Virus record (IMG/VR): IMGVR_UViG_3300018065_000038
Coordinates: 1 to 36,033 of that record
Strand: one strand, 5' to 3'
From: a virus
Length of the DNA stretch: 36,033 nucleotides
The position numbers were made by a program, and so were the translations under genes. Shown here piece after piece: positions 14,297-22,318 of this stretch. Below the pieces are notes generated by a model. It had not been told where the DNA came from. It saw only the letters and a list, made by a program, of their open reading frames with translations, and made no database searches. Positions within the stretch are counted from its first letter, which is position 1; each line of letters opens with the position of its first letter.

Positions 14297-15346
14297 TCAT
14301 TCCGCCTCCCTTTCGCGTACTTTTTCGATAAATTCGAGCGCCTCAACGTACTGCCGTTTCGTAGATTCGTAGACGTTCGATCTCAATACTCGCGACACTT
14401 TTGCGCGAAGCTCCGCCAGTTCTTCGTCCGTCAACGACTTCGCAATAGCCGTCTTGTATCCGTTAAACGTCCAGCCGTTCATATCCAACGGTAACGGCTT
14501 TCCTTCCTCAACAGATTTGCGGATCTCTACGAATCTATCGAATAATTCCGTCACGTCTTCTTCCGTAATTTCGATGCCGAACGCCCGCATGTCCGGAGAC
14601 TTTTCGAATTCCCCTTCCGGATACACCCATGATTTCTTAGACGCGTTCACGTAGAGAATAACGTACAGGTCGACGCCGTACATCGGGCCGTAGGCGACAC
14701 ATTGCTTGACGTGCTTTTCTTCCGGCTGACGCATCGAATGGAGGGACGTCTTTGCGGCGGTCGTTTGCTTCGACTTGATTTCGAGTCCAACGCGCAGCAC
14801 TTCGCCGTCTTCCGTTACGTAGCGCATGATGCCATCGCACGTTCCGTAAAGGTTGAACGAGTAGCCACGATGTGTGACCGGATGATTCTTTTTCGCGAAA
14901 TCCTCGAACATTGGCGTGCCGTCTTCGTTCTTTTCGAAGCTAAACGGACAGGGGCGGCCGGTCTTCTTCTCGAAATGTTTTTCCATAAAGAGAATGTCGC
15001 GCTGGATTACGTCGCCGATCGCTGTACCGATTCGAGTCCACCGTCCTTGATACGGAGGCTGTTTCGTTTCGTCCCTCGGAGATCCGATCGCTTTATGGTA
15101 AAGCTCGCGAGGGCAAGCGTTAGCAGATGACGGCGAGAAATACGGCTTCTTCGGAAATACTTTCGGAGCGTTGGCGTACCATTTATGAATCTGCGCGTCC
15201 AGGGCGTTATCCCACGTCTCCGGCAGCGAGTGCCATTCGTTTAGATATTCGACCAATTCGTCCGCAATCTGCTGCGCGTATGTGGTCGGTTCTTTTATGT
15301 GTGCCCGCAGTGAATTTGCGGCTGACCTTCCGTTTAAATTCGTCAA
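14297..15346 (-). CDS. PD-(D/E)XK (Cas4/RecB-like) nuclease
   Basis: 349 residues, TTG start. YFSPSSANACPRELYHKAIG and RIGTAIGDVIQRDI are the N-terminal blocks of RecB/Cas4-type phage exonucleases. The catalytic core is YGTCDGIM (Asp), then RVGLEIKSKQTT (the E-I-K of the motif), followed by KHVKQCVAYGPMYGVDLYVI. The four iron-sulphur cysteines of Cas4 are not evident, so a cluster-free recombination nuclease is more likely. The gene starts immediately after the polymerase stop and is probably the recombination exonuclease of the replication block. Confidence 0.75.
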   Translation of the reverse strand: MTNLNGRSAANSLRAHIKEPTTYAQQIADELVEYLNEWHSLPETWDNALDAQIHKWYANAPKVFPKKPYFSPSSANACPRELYHKAIGSPRDETKQPPYQGRWTRIGTAIGDVIQRDILFMEKHFEKKTGRPCPFSFEKNEDGTPMFEDFAKKNHPVTHRGYSFNLYGTCDGIMRYVTEDGEVLRVGLEIKSKQTTAAKTSLHSMRQPEEKHVKQCVAYGPMYGVDLYVILYVNASKKSWVYPEGEFEKSPDMRAFGIEITEEDVTELFDRFVEIRKSVEEGKPLPLDMNGWTFNGYKTAIAKSLTDEELAELRAKVSRVLRSNVYESTKRQYVEALEFIEKVREREAE

Positions 15347-17524
15347 TTAATCGTCTCCCTTCGTTTTGAACCATTCATCCACCGAGAAACCGTTTCCCCA
15401 TCTTCGGCAGATCTCGATATCAGTCTTGTTCGGAATGTTGCCGAAAACGTACGTATTCAGCATGACATCCTCGAAGTCTTTCACGTCTTCTCGCGTGAAG
15501 GTGTCCGGCACTAAAAGCAGCGCTTCGTCATGAACCACGCACCATATCCGCCATTCTCCTCGACCTTCTGCCGTCTTCCTATCGCACAACTCTTGCAGCG
15601 CAATCATCGTCGCTTTGGTCTGGATCGCTGCCGATCCTTGAACTCTTGCGTTAGTTGACTGCGTATAAACAGCCGAGTAATGGCCTTTCGCGTTACGGTC
15701 CTTCGCGTCCGGCAACCGTCTTTTACGTTGGCCGCGATCCATCCAAACATATCCGTGCTTCTTAACGAAAGCTTGATTCGTTTCGACCCACTTTTTGACG
15801 ACCGGAAACCTTTCGAAGAAGTTGTCGAGGAACTTCTGCGCCTCTTTCTTCGATATTCCGATAGCGTCCTTGAGCATGTTCGCGCCGCCTCCGTAAGCAA
15901 CCGCAAGCATGATAACCTTCGCCTGTTTCCGGTATACTGATCCGTCGCCGCATTCTTCGATCGGCTTATTAAAAACCTCCGCAGCGATTGACGCATATAG
16001 ATCGTTACCTTGCAAGTAGTTATCGACTAGCTTCGGATCTTGTGAGAAGTACGCCAGACATCTGTATTCTTGCTGGCTCCAGTCTCCGCCTAATATCGCG
16101 TATCCTTTAGGAGCTACGAACATTTTCCGGGCTTCCTTCGGTTGATTCTGTAGGTTGACGCCTGTTCCACCGGAAGAAAACCGACCGGTCTTTGCTCCGT
16201 TCTGATTGAAATTCGTATAGAGTTTGCCGGTCCTCTTATCGATTAAATCCGGCAAAGCATTGATGTACGTTGAATACAGTTTGAATTTCTCTTTGTATTC
16301 AAGCAGCTTCTTAATGATCGGATGTTTGCTCGCAAGAGGTTTTAGGACTTTTTTTGCGTCAGTTGAGTCGAGCTTCTCTCCGGTTGCTTCTTCTAACGCT
16401 GGCTTAAGCTGCGCCGGCGAGTTAATGTTGATGTCGCCCAACTCGTCGATAATCTCCGCATACAAACGATCGATCTCCGTTTTGATCTCCTTACCGTATT
16501 CCTCCGCGAATTCCAGGTCGATGTCGAATCCGGTTGACTCAAGCTTCTGCACGACGCTGATTAACGGAACCTCGACCGTCTCATAGTAGCGAAGGATATC
16601 AGGAAACTTCTTCAGGTGTTCGCGTTGGAAATCGCGAAGCTTCCTCGTCACATCCCCGTCTTTTGCCGCATAAGCAAGCGCAATTCGTAGATCGCTCACT
16701 TCGTCAAAGCCGATCTTTCCGAATAAGTCTTCGTATGTGTCCGATTTAATCCGTAGATATTTCGTGACGAGGTTCTTCAGCGCAAAGGACGGTTCATTTT
16801 CGTTAAGCAGCCTCATCGCTTCCTGTGTGTCCCACGTAAGGCCCTGCAATGTAATTCCTTCGCGATCCAGCATGTGAATATCGAACTTTGCGTTATGAGC
16901 GAGCTTTCCGATCGACTCATCTTCGTAAAATGGCCGCAGTTTTTCGACTAGATAACCGTTATCCAATTGTGGATGATCCGTCTTATGTTTCGTTGGGATA
17001 TACGCGTGGATGTCCGCTTTAATAGCCGTCAGCACATGGCCGACAATGTAGTCGTTCCATACGTCTGTGCCCGTTGTCTCAACGTCGAATACGATCTCTT
17101 CTTCGTCAGCAAGCAACGCGAGGAATTCGTCGAGCCGCGATTCGTCCGTAATCAGCCAGTAGTTTTCCGGTGTATTCTCGACCATCTTCCGCAAAGTTTC
17201 TTCTCGCTGGGATTCTTGCAGCGTCTTCCATAAGCGCATGGCCTCCGCCTTGCTGAACGCCTTCGGATTGCCTGCCTTATTCACGCAGTCAGACGGATTC
17301 CTGGCGAGTTTGCCCGTGTCCATTGCCGACTTGACTTCGTTTAATCGTTGACGGTCTGTTTCCGATAGCTTGCTTGCGAATATGCGACGCCAGCTCTCCT
17401 CGATCGGTTCGGCCGTTTTCGCCTTCTGCTTCCGCTTAGCTGTTTCGGCAACTTTTTCGTTTTTAACTTCGTCAGTCTTCGGCGTCAAAGCGCTAAGATT
17501 CAACCGTAGATTACCGAGTTCCAT
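15347..17524 (-). CDS. Family A DNA polymerase with 3'-5' exonuclease
   Basis: 725 residues. The start at 17524 has GGAGG seven bases upstream; an ATG six bases earlier abuts the GGAGG and is unlikely. The first ~100 residues are a basic, phage-specific extension. The exonuclease domain shows VFDVETTGTD, LAHNAKFDIHML and AYAAKDGDVTRKL, so proofreading looks intact. The polymerase domain shows TGRFSSGGTGVNLQNQPK, motif A as GGDWSQQEYRCLAYFS, motif B as RKQAKVIMLAVAYGGG and motif C as VVHDEALLLV. There is no 5'-3' exonuclease domain. In motif B the usual Phe (E. coli F762, Tyr in T7) is Leu. This is the phage's replicative polymerase. Confidence 0.93.
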   Translation of the reverse strand: MELGNLRLNLSALTPKTDEVKNEKVAETAKRKQKAKTAEPIEESWRRIFASKLSETDRQRLNEVKSAMDTGKLARNPSDCVNKAGNPKAFSKAEAMRLWKTLQESQREETLRKMVENTPENYWLITDESRLDEFLALLADEEEIVFDVETTGTDVWNDYIVGHVLTAIKADIHAYIPTKHKTDHPQLDNGYLVEKLRPFYEDESIGKLAHNAKFDIHMLDREGITLQGLTWDTQEAMRLLNENEPSFALKNLVTKYLRIKSDTYEDLFGKIGFDEVSDLRIALAYAAKDGDVTRKLRDFQREHLKKFPDILRYYETVEVPLISVVQKLESTGFDIDLEFAEEYGKEIKTEIDRLYAEIIDELGDININSPAQLKPALEEATGEKLDSTDAKKVLKPLASKHPIIKKLLEYKEKFKLYSTYINALPDLIDKRTGKLYTNFNQNGAKTGRFSSGGTGVNLQNQPKEARKMFVAPKGYAILGGDWSQQEYRCLAYFSQDPKLVDNYLQGNDLYASIAAEVFNKPIEECGDGSVYRKQAKVIMLAVAYGGGANMLKDAIGISKKEAQKFLDNFFERFPVVKKWVETNQAFVKKHGYVWMDRGQRKRRLPDAKDRNAKGHYSAVYTQSTNARVQGSAAIQTKATMIALQELCDRKTAEGRGEWRIWCVVHDEALLLVPDTFTREDVKDFEDVMLNTYVFGNIPNKTDIEICRRWGNGFSVDEWFKTKGDD

Positions 17525-17557
17525 TCGCATCCTCCTTTCTCGCGTGATGGGTTCGGT

Positions 17558-17722
17558 CTACTTTTCGTCTTTATCTTCCGCGACTCCGATACCGATCAAA
17601 ATAATCGCTAATGCCGCAACAGGAAGCGTGATTAACGTCTCTTTATCAATGTTCAATCCCGCTAAGAACGCCAGCCCCACGCCCGATACGTACGATAATA
17701 TACGCTCCGTCTTCTGGCTCAT
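17558..17722 (-). CDS. Small membrane peptide
   Basis: 54 residues. It starts MSQKTERILSYVSGVGLAFL, has a second hydrophobic stretch TLITLPVAALAIILIGIGV and an acidic tail (EDKDEK). GGAGGAGG lies seven bases upstream. The ATG overlaps the stop of the zinc-ribbon gene as ATGA. Short hydrophobic proteins of this shape are common in phages and could be holin-like, but the position inside the replication block argues against a lysis role. Function unknown. Confidence 0.6.
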   Translation of the reverse strand: MSQKTERILSYVSGVGLAFLAGLNIDKETLITLPVAALAIILIGIGVAEDKDEK

Positions 17723-17886
17723 AGGTCAACCTCCTCCGTCCATTTCCGCTTGTATTCCGCCTCATTATCCGCATACCAATCCGACCAGCAAGCGTTGTCG
17801 CAAAAGTACCGGTCGAAGAGCGAATCGTATGTTGCGGATCGCCCTTCGTTCAATACCCGGTTACATGCGGCGCAGATTGCGGCCAC
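17719..17886 (-). CDS. Small zinc-ribbon-like protein
   Basis: 55 residues from a GTG start directly after the stop of the 418-residue repeat protein. It has two cysteine pairs, ICAACNRVL and YFCDNACWSDW, about 27 residues apart, which is the layout of a small treble-clef/zinc-ribbon. The C-terminus is charged (EAEYKRKWTEEVDL). It overlaps the next gene by four bases. It is probably a metal-stabilised protein or nucleic-acid-binding accessory; no family recognised. Confidence 0.6.
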   Translation of the reverse strand: MAAICAACNRVLNEGRSATYDSLFDRYFCDNACWSDWYADNEAEYKRKWTEEVDL

Positions 17887-19143
17887 TTACTCGGCGTCCT
17901 TTCGATCGAAACGCGCTTCGACTGGCGTTACGAGTTCGATGCTTGCCTGATTTTCTGTGCAGGTTCCGCAGCTCTGAGTAGAGACTTTTACGCCACCTTC
18001 ATCGGTAATATCCACAACTTCGCAAATTTCCCGATCATATAAATACTGAACGATATCACCGACCTTATACTCGCCAACCTCGCGTCCGATTGCGGCCCAT
18101 TTTTCGATCTCAGCGGCATCTTCTTCGGATAGGAGTTCGAGTTGGTCAGGCGTTGCGTATCCGTAATAACAACCGCATTCAATTTGGATTTTCTTTTCAG
18201 CATCACCATGATAGTAATCGTTATGGATTACGGTGCAGACTTTTCCATTTTCGAAACCTAATAACGGATATTCCCCGCCGCCCGATTTCAACCGGACTTT
18301 ATCGCCTTTCTTAAACTTTGCGCGAGCTGCCGCGTCTTTTGCTTCGGCAACTTCTTCGTCAGTTGCGTGGACGAGTTGGCTTTCGTTAAACCAGCCCGCA
18401 TTACCTCCATTTAAGTGCACGGCTAGGAACGGGACTACCGACTTATCGTCATCAATAATTTTTACGACATCATCGCGTTTAGCATGGCTGGTGCGGTCGG
18501 TAACAACCCTCGCATAATCACCGACTTTCAGGCGTTCAGGCTTCGGCTCGGCGGCGCTGACTTTACGGTAGACTTCGAACCTTTTTCCGCACGTATCGTA
18601 GCTATCGCCATCATCATCGTAGATTTGTGGATCTCCACAACCATCTACGCGATATATTTCGTAATATTTATCCGAAGTAAGGTATGAGCTGGTTGCATTA
18701 GGAAACTTAACGAAATCGCCCGCCTTCGCCTCGCTCTTGTCAATCCGTACGTATTCCGGGTTAGCTTCGCCTTTTAGCGCAGCAACATCGGATTTTAGCG
18801 ACTCGATATCCTTTTCGTTAGTGCTTACGCGATCTTCTAATGTCGGTTGAGATGCGGAGACTTTTCGGAAGAGTATGCTATCCCCGTCTGTTACGGCGTT
18901 TCCGTGAAAGTCGTCTATTTCATCTCGGACAGATAACAGCGAAGTACCCTCGTCGCGTACTAGTAGGTAAAATCCGCCTAATTTAAGATCCGGATGCCTA
19001 TGTCCGTTAAGTACCAAATCTCCGGATTTTCCGACACTTCTCGGAGTTCCTTCCACACGCTCATATTCCGCACCATCATACGCAACCTTCGTAATTTCAC
19101 CGTTCACCATATCGAGTGTCTTAACGCCGTGTAATTTCGCCAT
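17887..19143 (-). CDS. Multi-module SH3-like repeat protein
   Basis: 418 residues, ATG seven bases after GGAGG. A series of small-barrel modules open with strands such as KVGDYARVVTDRT, FKKGDKVRLKSGGGEY and YKVGDIVQYLYDREI; earlier modules share the RKVSA closing strand (two copies, about residues 93 and 193). A short helical segment (TLEDRVSTNEKDIESLKSDV) lies between modules 1 and 2. It is a paralogue of the protein at 5307-6092. The modules recall KOW/SH3 barrels that bind RNA, ribosomes or polymerase, but no named family is recognised. High cysteine in the last module (STQSCGTCTENQ). Function unknown. Confidence 0.6.
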   Translation of the reverse strand: MAKLHGVKTLDMVNGEITKVAYDGAEYERVEGTPRSVGKSGDLVLNGHRHPDLKLGGFYLLVRDEGTSLLSVRDEIDDFHGNAVTDGDSILFRKVSASQPTLEDRVSTNEKDIESLKSDVAALKGEANPEYVRIDKSEAKAGDFVKFPNATSSYLTSDKYYEIYRVDGCGDPQIYDDDGDSYDTCGKRFEVYRKVSAAEPKPERLKVGDYARVVTDRTSHAKRDDVVKIIDDDKSVVPFLAVHLNGGNAGWFNESQLVHATDEEVAEAKDAAARAKFKKGDKVRLKSGGGEYPLLGFENGKVCTVIHNDYYHGDAEKKIQIECGCYYGYATPDQLELLSEEDAAEIEKWAAIGREVGEYKVGDIVQYLYDREICEVVDITDEGGVKVSTQSCGTCTENQASIELVTPVEARFDRKDAE

Positions 19144-19183
19144 CGAATCGTCCTCCTTTTATTGACCGTCCGACCCGGTAAGG

Positions 19184-19615
19184 TCAAACCGCCTCCGCTT
19201 CGTTATTTTCCGCAAAATCTTCCCGCATGAAATTCAGATCCATCTCGACCCAACGCTTGCCTTCCCGTTCTGACGGCCCCCAATAGTCGGTAATGCCGCG
19301 ATTATCGATCATCCAGACACGAGGGAATTCCCCCTCACCGATCAGCACACCGATGAAGAAGTCGACGTCTTCAGGCGTATAAGGCTGGCCGTCTCCTTTG
19401 CGCCCACTTACCGTTAAGAAACCGCGATCCTCTCTACGGTCCCGGATCGTCTTAACCTGGAACGTTTTCCATTCGCCAGTGCCCGGATCTCTTGCGCTGA
19501 TATCGAAGGATTCCTCTGTCTCCGATTTTGATACCGCCTGCCACCCGCTGGCTAATAAAGCCGCGCGGGCGATCAGTTCGGAATACTTGCCGATAGTCTC
19601 CTTGAGATGCGCCAT
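19184..19615 (-). CDS. PD-(D/E)XK endonuclease, Hjc-like
   Basis: 143 residues. GKYSELIARAALLASGWQAV carries the conserved N-terminal Glu. ESFDISARDPGTGEW and TFQVKTIRDRR give the D...xVK core of a small PD-(D/E)XK fold, as in archaeal Hjc and related phage endonucleases. VDFFIGVLIGEGEFPRVWMI is the following strand pair. It could nick or cleave branched DNA. It lies next to the SSB gene (22 bases downstream of it), in keeping with a recombination role, alongside a separate RuvC-like resolvase. Confidence 0.65.
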   Translation of the reverse strand: MAHLKETIGKYSELIARAALLASGWQAVSKSETEESFDISARDPGTGEWKTFQVKTIRDRREDRGFLTVSGRKGDGQPYTPEDVDFFIGVLIGEGEFPRVWMIDNRGITDYWGPSEREGKRWVEMDLNFMREDFAENNEAEAV

Positions 19616-19637
19616 TCAGTCGTCCTCCTTCGTTTTA

Positions 19638-20426
19638 TTAAAACGGCAGATCATCGTCACTGATTTCGTTAGATTTTTCGTTATTAGATTCCGCACCAAG
19701 CGACAGACCGATCAAGCTAATATCGAATCCTGCTGCGACTAGGTTCTCGATCTGCGTCTTCTCGTCAGCTTCGAATAGCAGGCCGTCGAACAGTTTTGCG
19801 TTGAATTCCTTACCGTCGAATTTAGCGAAGTTTGCGCGTTCCTGTTCGGTGAGATCTTCTTCGAAATCGATCAACGGAGTAAGGGAAACTTTCGTGTCTT
19901 TCGCTTGACCTGTCGAGTTCGTTTTCGTTAATTCAAACGCAAGCTTTCCGAGTTTCTTTTCGTATTTCTTGATGGTTTCGTAAACGTCGAACGCCTGGTT
20001 ACGCGTCAAGTCAACGATGATCTCTTTGCCAGTCGTCAAATCAACGAATCCCATTGCGAACCTTTCTTTGCCACGATACTTACCGGCTTCAGCACTTTGC
20101 GCCTTCTCTTCTTTTTCATCTCCGGCCTCTTTCGCTTTGAATTGAAGGTCGCGATGATACTTTTCGGCAAGATCCCACGGAGTATGATCGCTTACTACGA
20201 AACCCTTTTCGTTCCGGGTAGATGGATTCTTCGCAACAAACGTATTTACCTTTTTGTAGATACCGTATCCAAAATACTGCATCAAGTCCTCCGTACCTAA
20301 TACACGGACCTTATACGAAGAGCCCACGCTGAACTTAGCGAAATCGACCGTGTTTAGATTGCCGCCTTCACCTCCGCCGGCCTGTAATGCTGATAGCGCC
20401 GCCGCGCCTTTTTGAAATTGACTCAT
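19638..20426 (-). CDS. Single-stranded DNA-binding protein
   Basis: 262 residues, ATG after AGGGGGAAATCGA. The C-terminus is SNEISDDDLPF, the acidic tail with terminal Phe by which SSBs recruit replication partners. The N-terminal part (VDFAKFSVGSSYKVRVLGTE and KYRGKERFAMGFVDLTTG) has the strand pattern of an OB fold, with an inserted helical, Lys/Glu-rich segment. It is larger than bacterial SSB and resembles phage-type SSBs. Position: between the recombination nucleases and the start of the operon, as expected for a replication-fork protein. I am sure of the tail and fairly sure of the function. Confidence 0.75.
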   Translation of the reverse strand: MSQFQKGAAALSALQAGGGEGGNLNTVDFAKFSVGSSYKVRVLGTEDLMQYFGYGIYKKVNTFVAKNPSTRNEKGFVVSDHTPWDLAEKYHRDLQFKAKEAGDEKEEKAQSAEAGKYRGKERFAMGFVDLTTGKEIIVDLTRNQAFDVYETIKKYEKKLGKLAFELTKTNSTGQAKDTKVSLTPLIDFEEDLTEQERANFAKFDGKEFNAKLFDGLLFEADEKTQIENLVAAGFDISLIGLSLGAESNNEKSNEISDDDLPF

Positions 20427-20585
20427 TCGATTTCCCCCTACGTTTTAATTTTGAGGCTGTTCGCCCTCGCAAAATGCCGGTATCTGCGTCCGAAACGCCG
20501 CCAGCGCGAAGCAGTAGCGACGCGACTCTGTTACTTAACGGCCACCCCGACATTCTCCGAGCGCCGGGCGCAATGTCCGCCGCCC

Positions 20586-20681
20586 TCATTCGCCTTCTTC
20601 GCGATTAACCTCGTAAATAAGTCGGCCAAGTACAAGCGTGGCAATCACCGCAAATATTTCGAATAGCCATGCGTTAGACAT
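20586..20681 (-). CDS. Single-helix membrane peptide
   Basis: 31 residues. MSNAWLFEIFAVIATLVLGR leads into LIYEVNREEGE: one transmembrane helix and a charged end. The ATG overlaps the upstream stop by eight bases and GGAG lies nine bases before it. Tiny but with well-formed initiation and coupling. The ~160 bp that follow, up to the SSB start, contain no convincing gene. Confidence 0.45.
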   Translation of the reverse strand: MSNAWLFEIFAVIATLVLGRLIYEVNREEGE

Positions 20682-21198
20682 AGGCGGCGACTCCTCTCGC
20701 TGTACGCGTCAGTTCGCGTCTTATTTCGTGCGATTCCGCCGGTAATTCGTCCATGCGCATACGCACCGCATTAATTCGGGCCTGCAACGCCAATTTAGTC
20801 GATAATGTCCGGGCGCGCGACAAACGGTCTTCTAAATGTGCGATCTCTTCTTCGAGTTCATCGCGAAACTTATCGATCCTAGCCACCTCTTCCGTAATTT
20901 GTTGCGACATTTTCGCAATTTCTTCCGCAATGAAGTTCGTCACCTTACGCCGAATACGATTGATACTGCTTTTGTTCGGTGGGATTACGGTTTTAACAAC
21001 GTCTGCATCTACCGCAAGCATGAACGTTGCTCCACGATGGGAATAAATCCGAGCATCTTCTCCATTGTCGTCCGGACCGATGCCGCAGTAAATCGCATTA
21101 GATAACATCTGAGACGCCCATGCTTCCGGCGTTTGGTTGCCGATCTTAAAGCGCCCGGTAATTCGTTTCTTTGCGTGGTGAGATAGCGTTACTTTCAT
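20674..21198 (-). CDS. Hypothetical protein with C-terminal coiled coil
   Basis: 174 residues from the ATG at 21198, chosen because it overlaps the preceding small gene as ATGA; longer frames overlap that gene fully. The N-terminus (MKVTLSHHAKKRITGRFKIG) and DARIYSHRGATFMLAVDAD resemble small RelE/HigB-like or nuclease-like alpha/beta domains with a KKRITGR motif. Residues ~85-150 form a long coiled coil (EEIAKMSQQITEEVARIDKF). It ends RELTRTARGVAAYV. The family is not known to me; the toxin-like resemblance is weak. Confidence 0.55.
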   Translation of the reverse strand: MKVTLSHHAKKRITGRFKIGNQTPEAWASQMLSNAIYCGIGPDDNGEDARIYSHRGATFMLAVDADVVKTVIPPNKSSINRIRRKVTNFIAEEIAKMSQQITEEVARIDKFRDELEEEIAHLEDRLSRARTLSTKLALQARINAVRMRMDELPAESHEIRRELTRTARGVAAYV

Positions 21199-21347
21199 CC
21201 GACGCGCACCACCTGGATCGAAAGTGGACGATAGTAGTCCGCCGGATCTTCGTCGGCTGGCCATGCGCCTTGATATAAAATTTCGGTTAATTTGCGCGGA
21301 TCTAGCGCTGGATACGTATTGGAATCGGTAATTTTGGGGATATTCAT
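21195..21347 (-). CDS. Small hypothetical protein
   Basis: 50 residues, ATG ten bases after GGAGG. It reads MNIPKITDSNTYPALDPRKL, then LTEILYQGAWPADEDPADYY, and ends QVVRVG. The stop overlaps the next start as ATGA. Proline-rich, no membrane segment. It is the first gene of the leftward block after the sigma-like gene. Function unknown. Confidence 0.5.
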   Translation of the reverse strand: MNIPKITDSNTYPALDPRKLTEILYQGAWPADEDPADYYRPLSIQVVRVG

Positions 21348-21483
21348 AGTACGTTCGCCTCCATATTATTTAGGTAAAACGCACTAGATCGGAAGGTGTG
21401 TTCGCATTCTGTTCGCTTGTCTTTTGACAACAGATTGTATATGATGAGGGTGTAGCGATGCCTTCCGGGCTAGTTACGTTAAG
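21348..21483 (-). promoter_or_regulatory. Non-coding leader between sigma-like gene and SSB block
   Basis: 136 bp without a gene. On the plus strand it contains TTGTC-TTTT-GACAA (a 5-bp-stem hairpin) and a direct repeat GTTCGCATTCTGTTCGC. I see no convincing sigma-A pair on the minus strand. It is the natural place for the promoter and control of the SSB-to-methyltransferase operon. Confidence 0.35.
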
Positions 21484-22098
21484 TTATTTCGCAAACAAAT
21501 AGTCTCGGTAATCACCGAACTGTTGTGTATCGAAGTAGCCTGCCAGCTTTTCGAGTTTGCGAATGACTGTCATGTGATGGACGCCTAACTTCTTACCGAT
21601 TGCCGTCGGCGTTGGGCGTTCACACGCTAGGAACGTCTCAACAATTACTTTTGTTGTTTCGTCCGATTTTTCAACCAAATTGTCGATCAGTTGCCGCTGA
21701 TCGGCTCTTTTTTTTCTGAAAAATAAATTCTCTGGTGTATCTTCTGCGACGACTCTCAGCGTTGCCGCGCCTTCATCGCCATTCGAAGATAACCCGCACT
21801 CTAACACTTCATTCTGATGCCTTTTCTTTTTATTCCTGTAAAGATTCGCTCGTTTATTTTTTAGACTGAACTTAAAATAGTTTTCGAAGTCATGTTCACC
21901 GGAATAAGAAGCAACACAATTCATAAGGACATCCTCGTATAATGCTAACACCTCCGGAACGCTAGCCCTCAACGATCGCGCCACCTCTTCAAATGTCGAT
22001 CGCATCGGAGTGATGGTTAGGTCATAAATCTCTGTGAAGGAAGTATTACTTCTTGTCTTTTGATAATTCAATACCAGGCTATTCAGTTTTTCTTTCAA
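21484..22098 (-). CDS. Sigma-70-like (ECF-like) transcription factor
   Basis: 204 residues, TTG start with GGAGGGTG upstream. The N-terminal half looks like sigma region 2 (TFEEVARSLRASVPEVLALY with the DFENYFKFSLKNKRANLYRN helix that in ECF factors precedes region 2.4). The C-terminal half has a region 4-type helix-turn-helix (RPTPTAIGKKLGVHHMTVIR) after a DLxEKSDETTKVIVETFL helix. It is the first gene downstream of aimP, separated by the aimP terminator, and is preceded by a 30-bp element that recurs at 34566. It may direct RNA polymerase to phage promoters as the next step after the arbitrium decision; that is inference. A DNA-binding activator with sigma ancestry is the alternative. Confidence 0.6.
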   Translation of the reverse strand: MKEKLNSLVLNYQKTRSNTSFTEIYDLTITPMRSTFEEVARSLRASVPEVLALYEDVLMNCVASYSGEHDFENYFKFSLKNKRANLYRNKKKRHQNEVLECGLSSNGDEGAATLRVVAEDTPENLFFRKKRADQRQLIDNLVEKSDETTKVIVETFLACERPTPTAIGKKLGVHHMTVIRKLEKLAGYFDTQQFGDYRDYLFAK

Positions 22099-22125
22099 AA
22101 ACTTTCACCCTCCTTTTTTCACTTA

Positions 22126-22155
22126 ATAATACCCGCGACATTTTAAAGCCGCACA
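22126..22155. promoter_or_regulatory. 30-bp element, copy A (leader of sigma-like gene)
   Basis: Begins ATAATACCCGCGAC and ends CCGCACA with an AT-rich middle (TTTTAAA). 28 of 30 bases match the copy at 34566-34595. On the minus strand it ends in GGGTATTAT 27 bases before the start codon, so the TATTAT could be a -10 hexamer. No good -35 is present. Confidence 0.6.
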
Positions 22156-22193
22156 TAATTTCTTAATTTTTTTCTAAGTTTTTCTTCTGTAAA

Positions 22194-22264
22194 GAAATAA
22201 TAACATGTAATTTGGATAATTCTTCTCTATCACACTATGTTTCCGAAAAATAATTTAATGTAAT
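22194..22264. repeat. AT-rich direct repeats downstream of aimP
   Basis: GAAATAATAACATGTAAT (22194-22211) and GAAAAATAATTTAATGTAAT (22245-22264) are imperfect direct repeats 51 bp apart, with the same orientation. They lie between the aimP terminator and the sigma-like gene, where AimR binds in SPbeta-group phages (upstream of aimX). No coding frame of useful length exists in this gap. Candidate AimR-binding or promoter region. Confidence 0.35.
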
Positions 22265-22278
22265 GAATATTCGCAAAT

Positions 22279-22304
22279 AAAAGAAAATCCCGTCGAATGA
22301 CGGG
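22279..22304 (-). terminator. Terminator of aimR-aimP
   Basis: On the minus strand CCCGTC, a 4-base loop and GACGGG are followed by ATTTTCTTTT, 15 bases after the aimP stop. A well-formed intrinsic terminator. It would separate aimR-aimP from the sigma-like gene unless bypassed by antitermination or a second promoter. Confidence 0.75.
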
Positions 22305-22318
22305 CTAAAAAAGAAAAA

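Noticed and set aside
13578-20426. Cas4-like nuclease, RuvC-like protein and PD-(D/E)XK proteins as parts of a CRISPR system
   Set aside because: No repeat-spacer array, no Cas1/Cas2/effector, and the Cas4 cysteines are absent; these are ordinary phage recombination enzymes.
20368-20589. 73-codon Arg-rich frame overlapping the SSB start, with an ATGA-type start
   Set aside because: It runs 59 bases into the SSB gene, covers the SSB ribosome binding site, and reads as low-complexity basic sequence. Not convincing as a gene.
21348-21483. GTTCGC direct repeat as a LexA/DinR box
   Set aside because: The halves are in direct, not inverted, orientation and do not fit GAAC-N4-GTTC.
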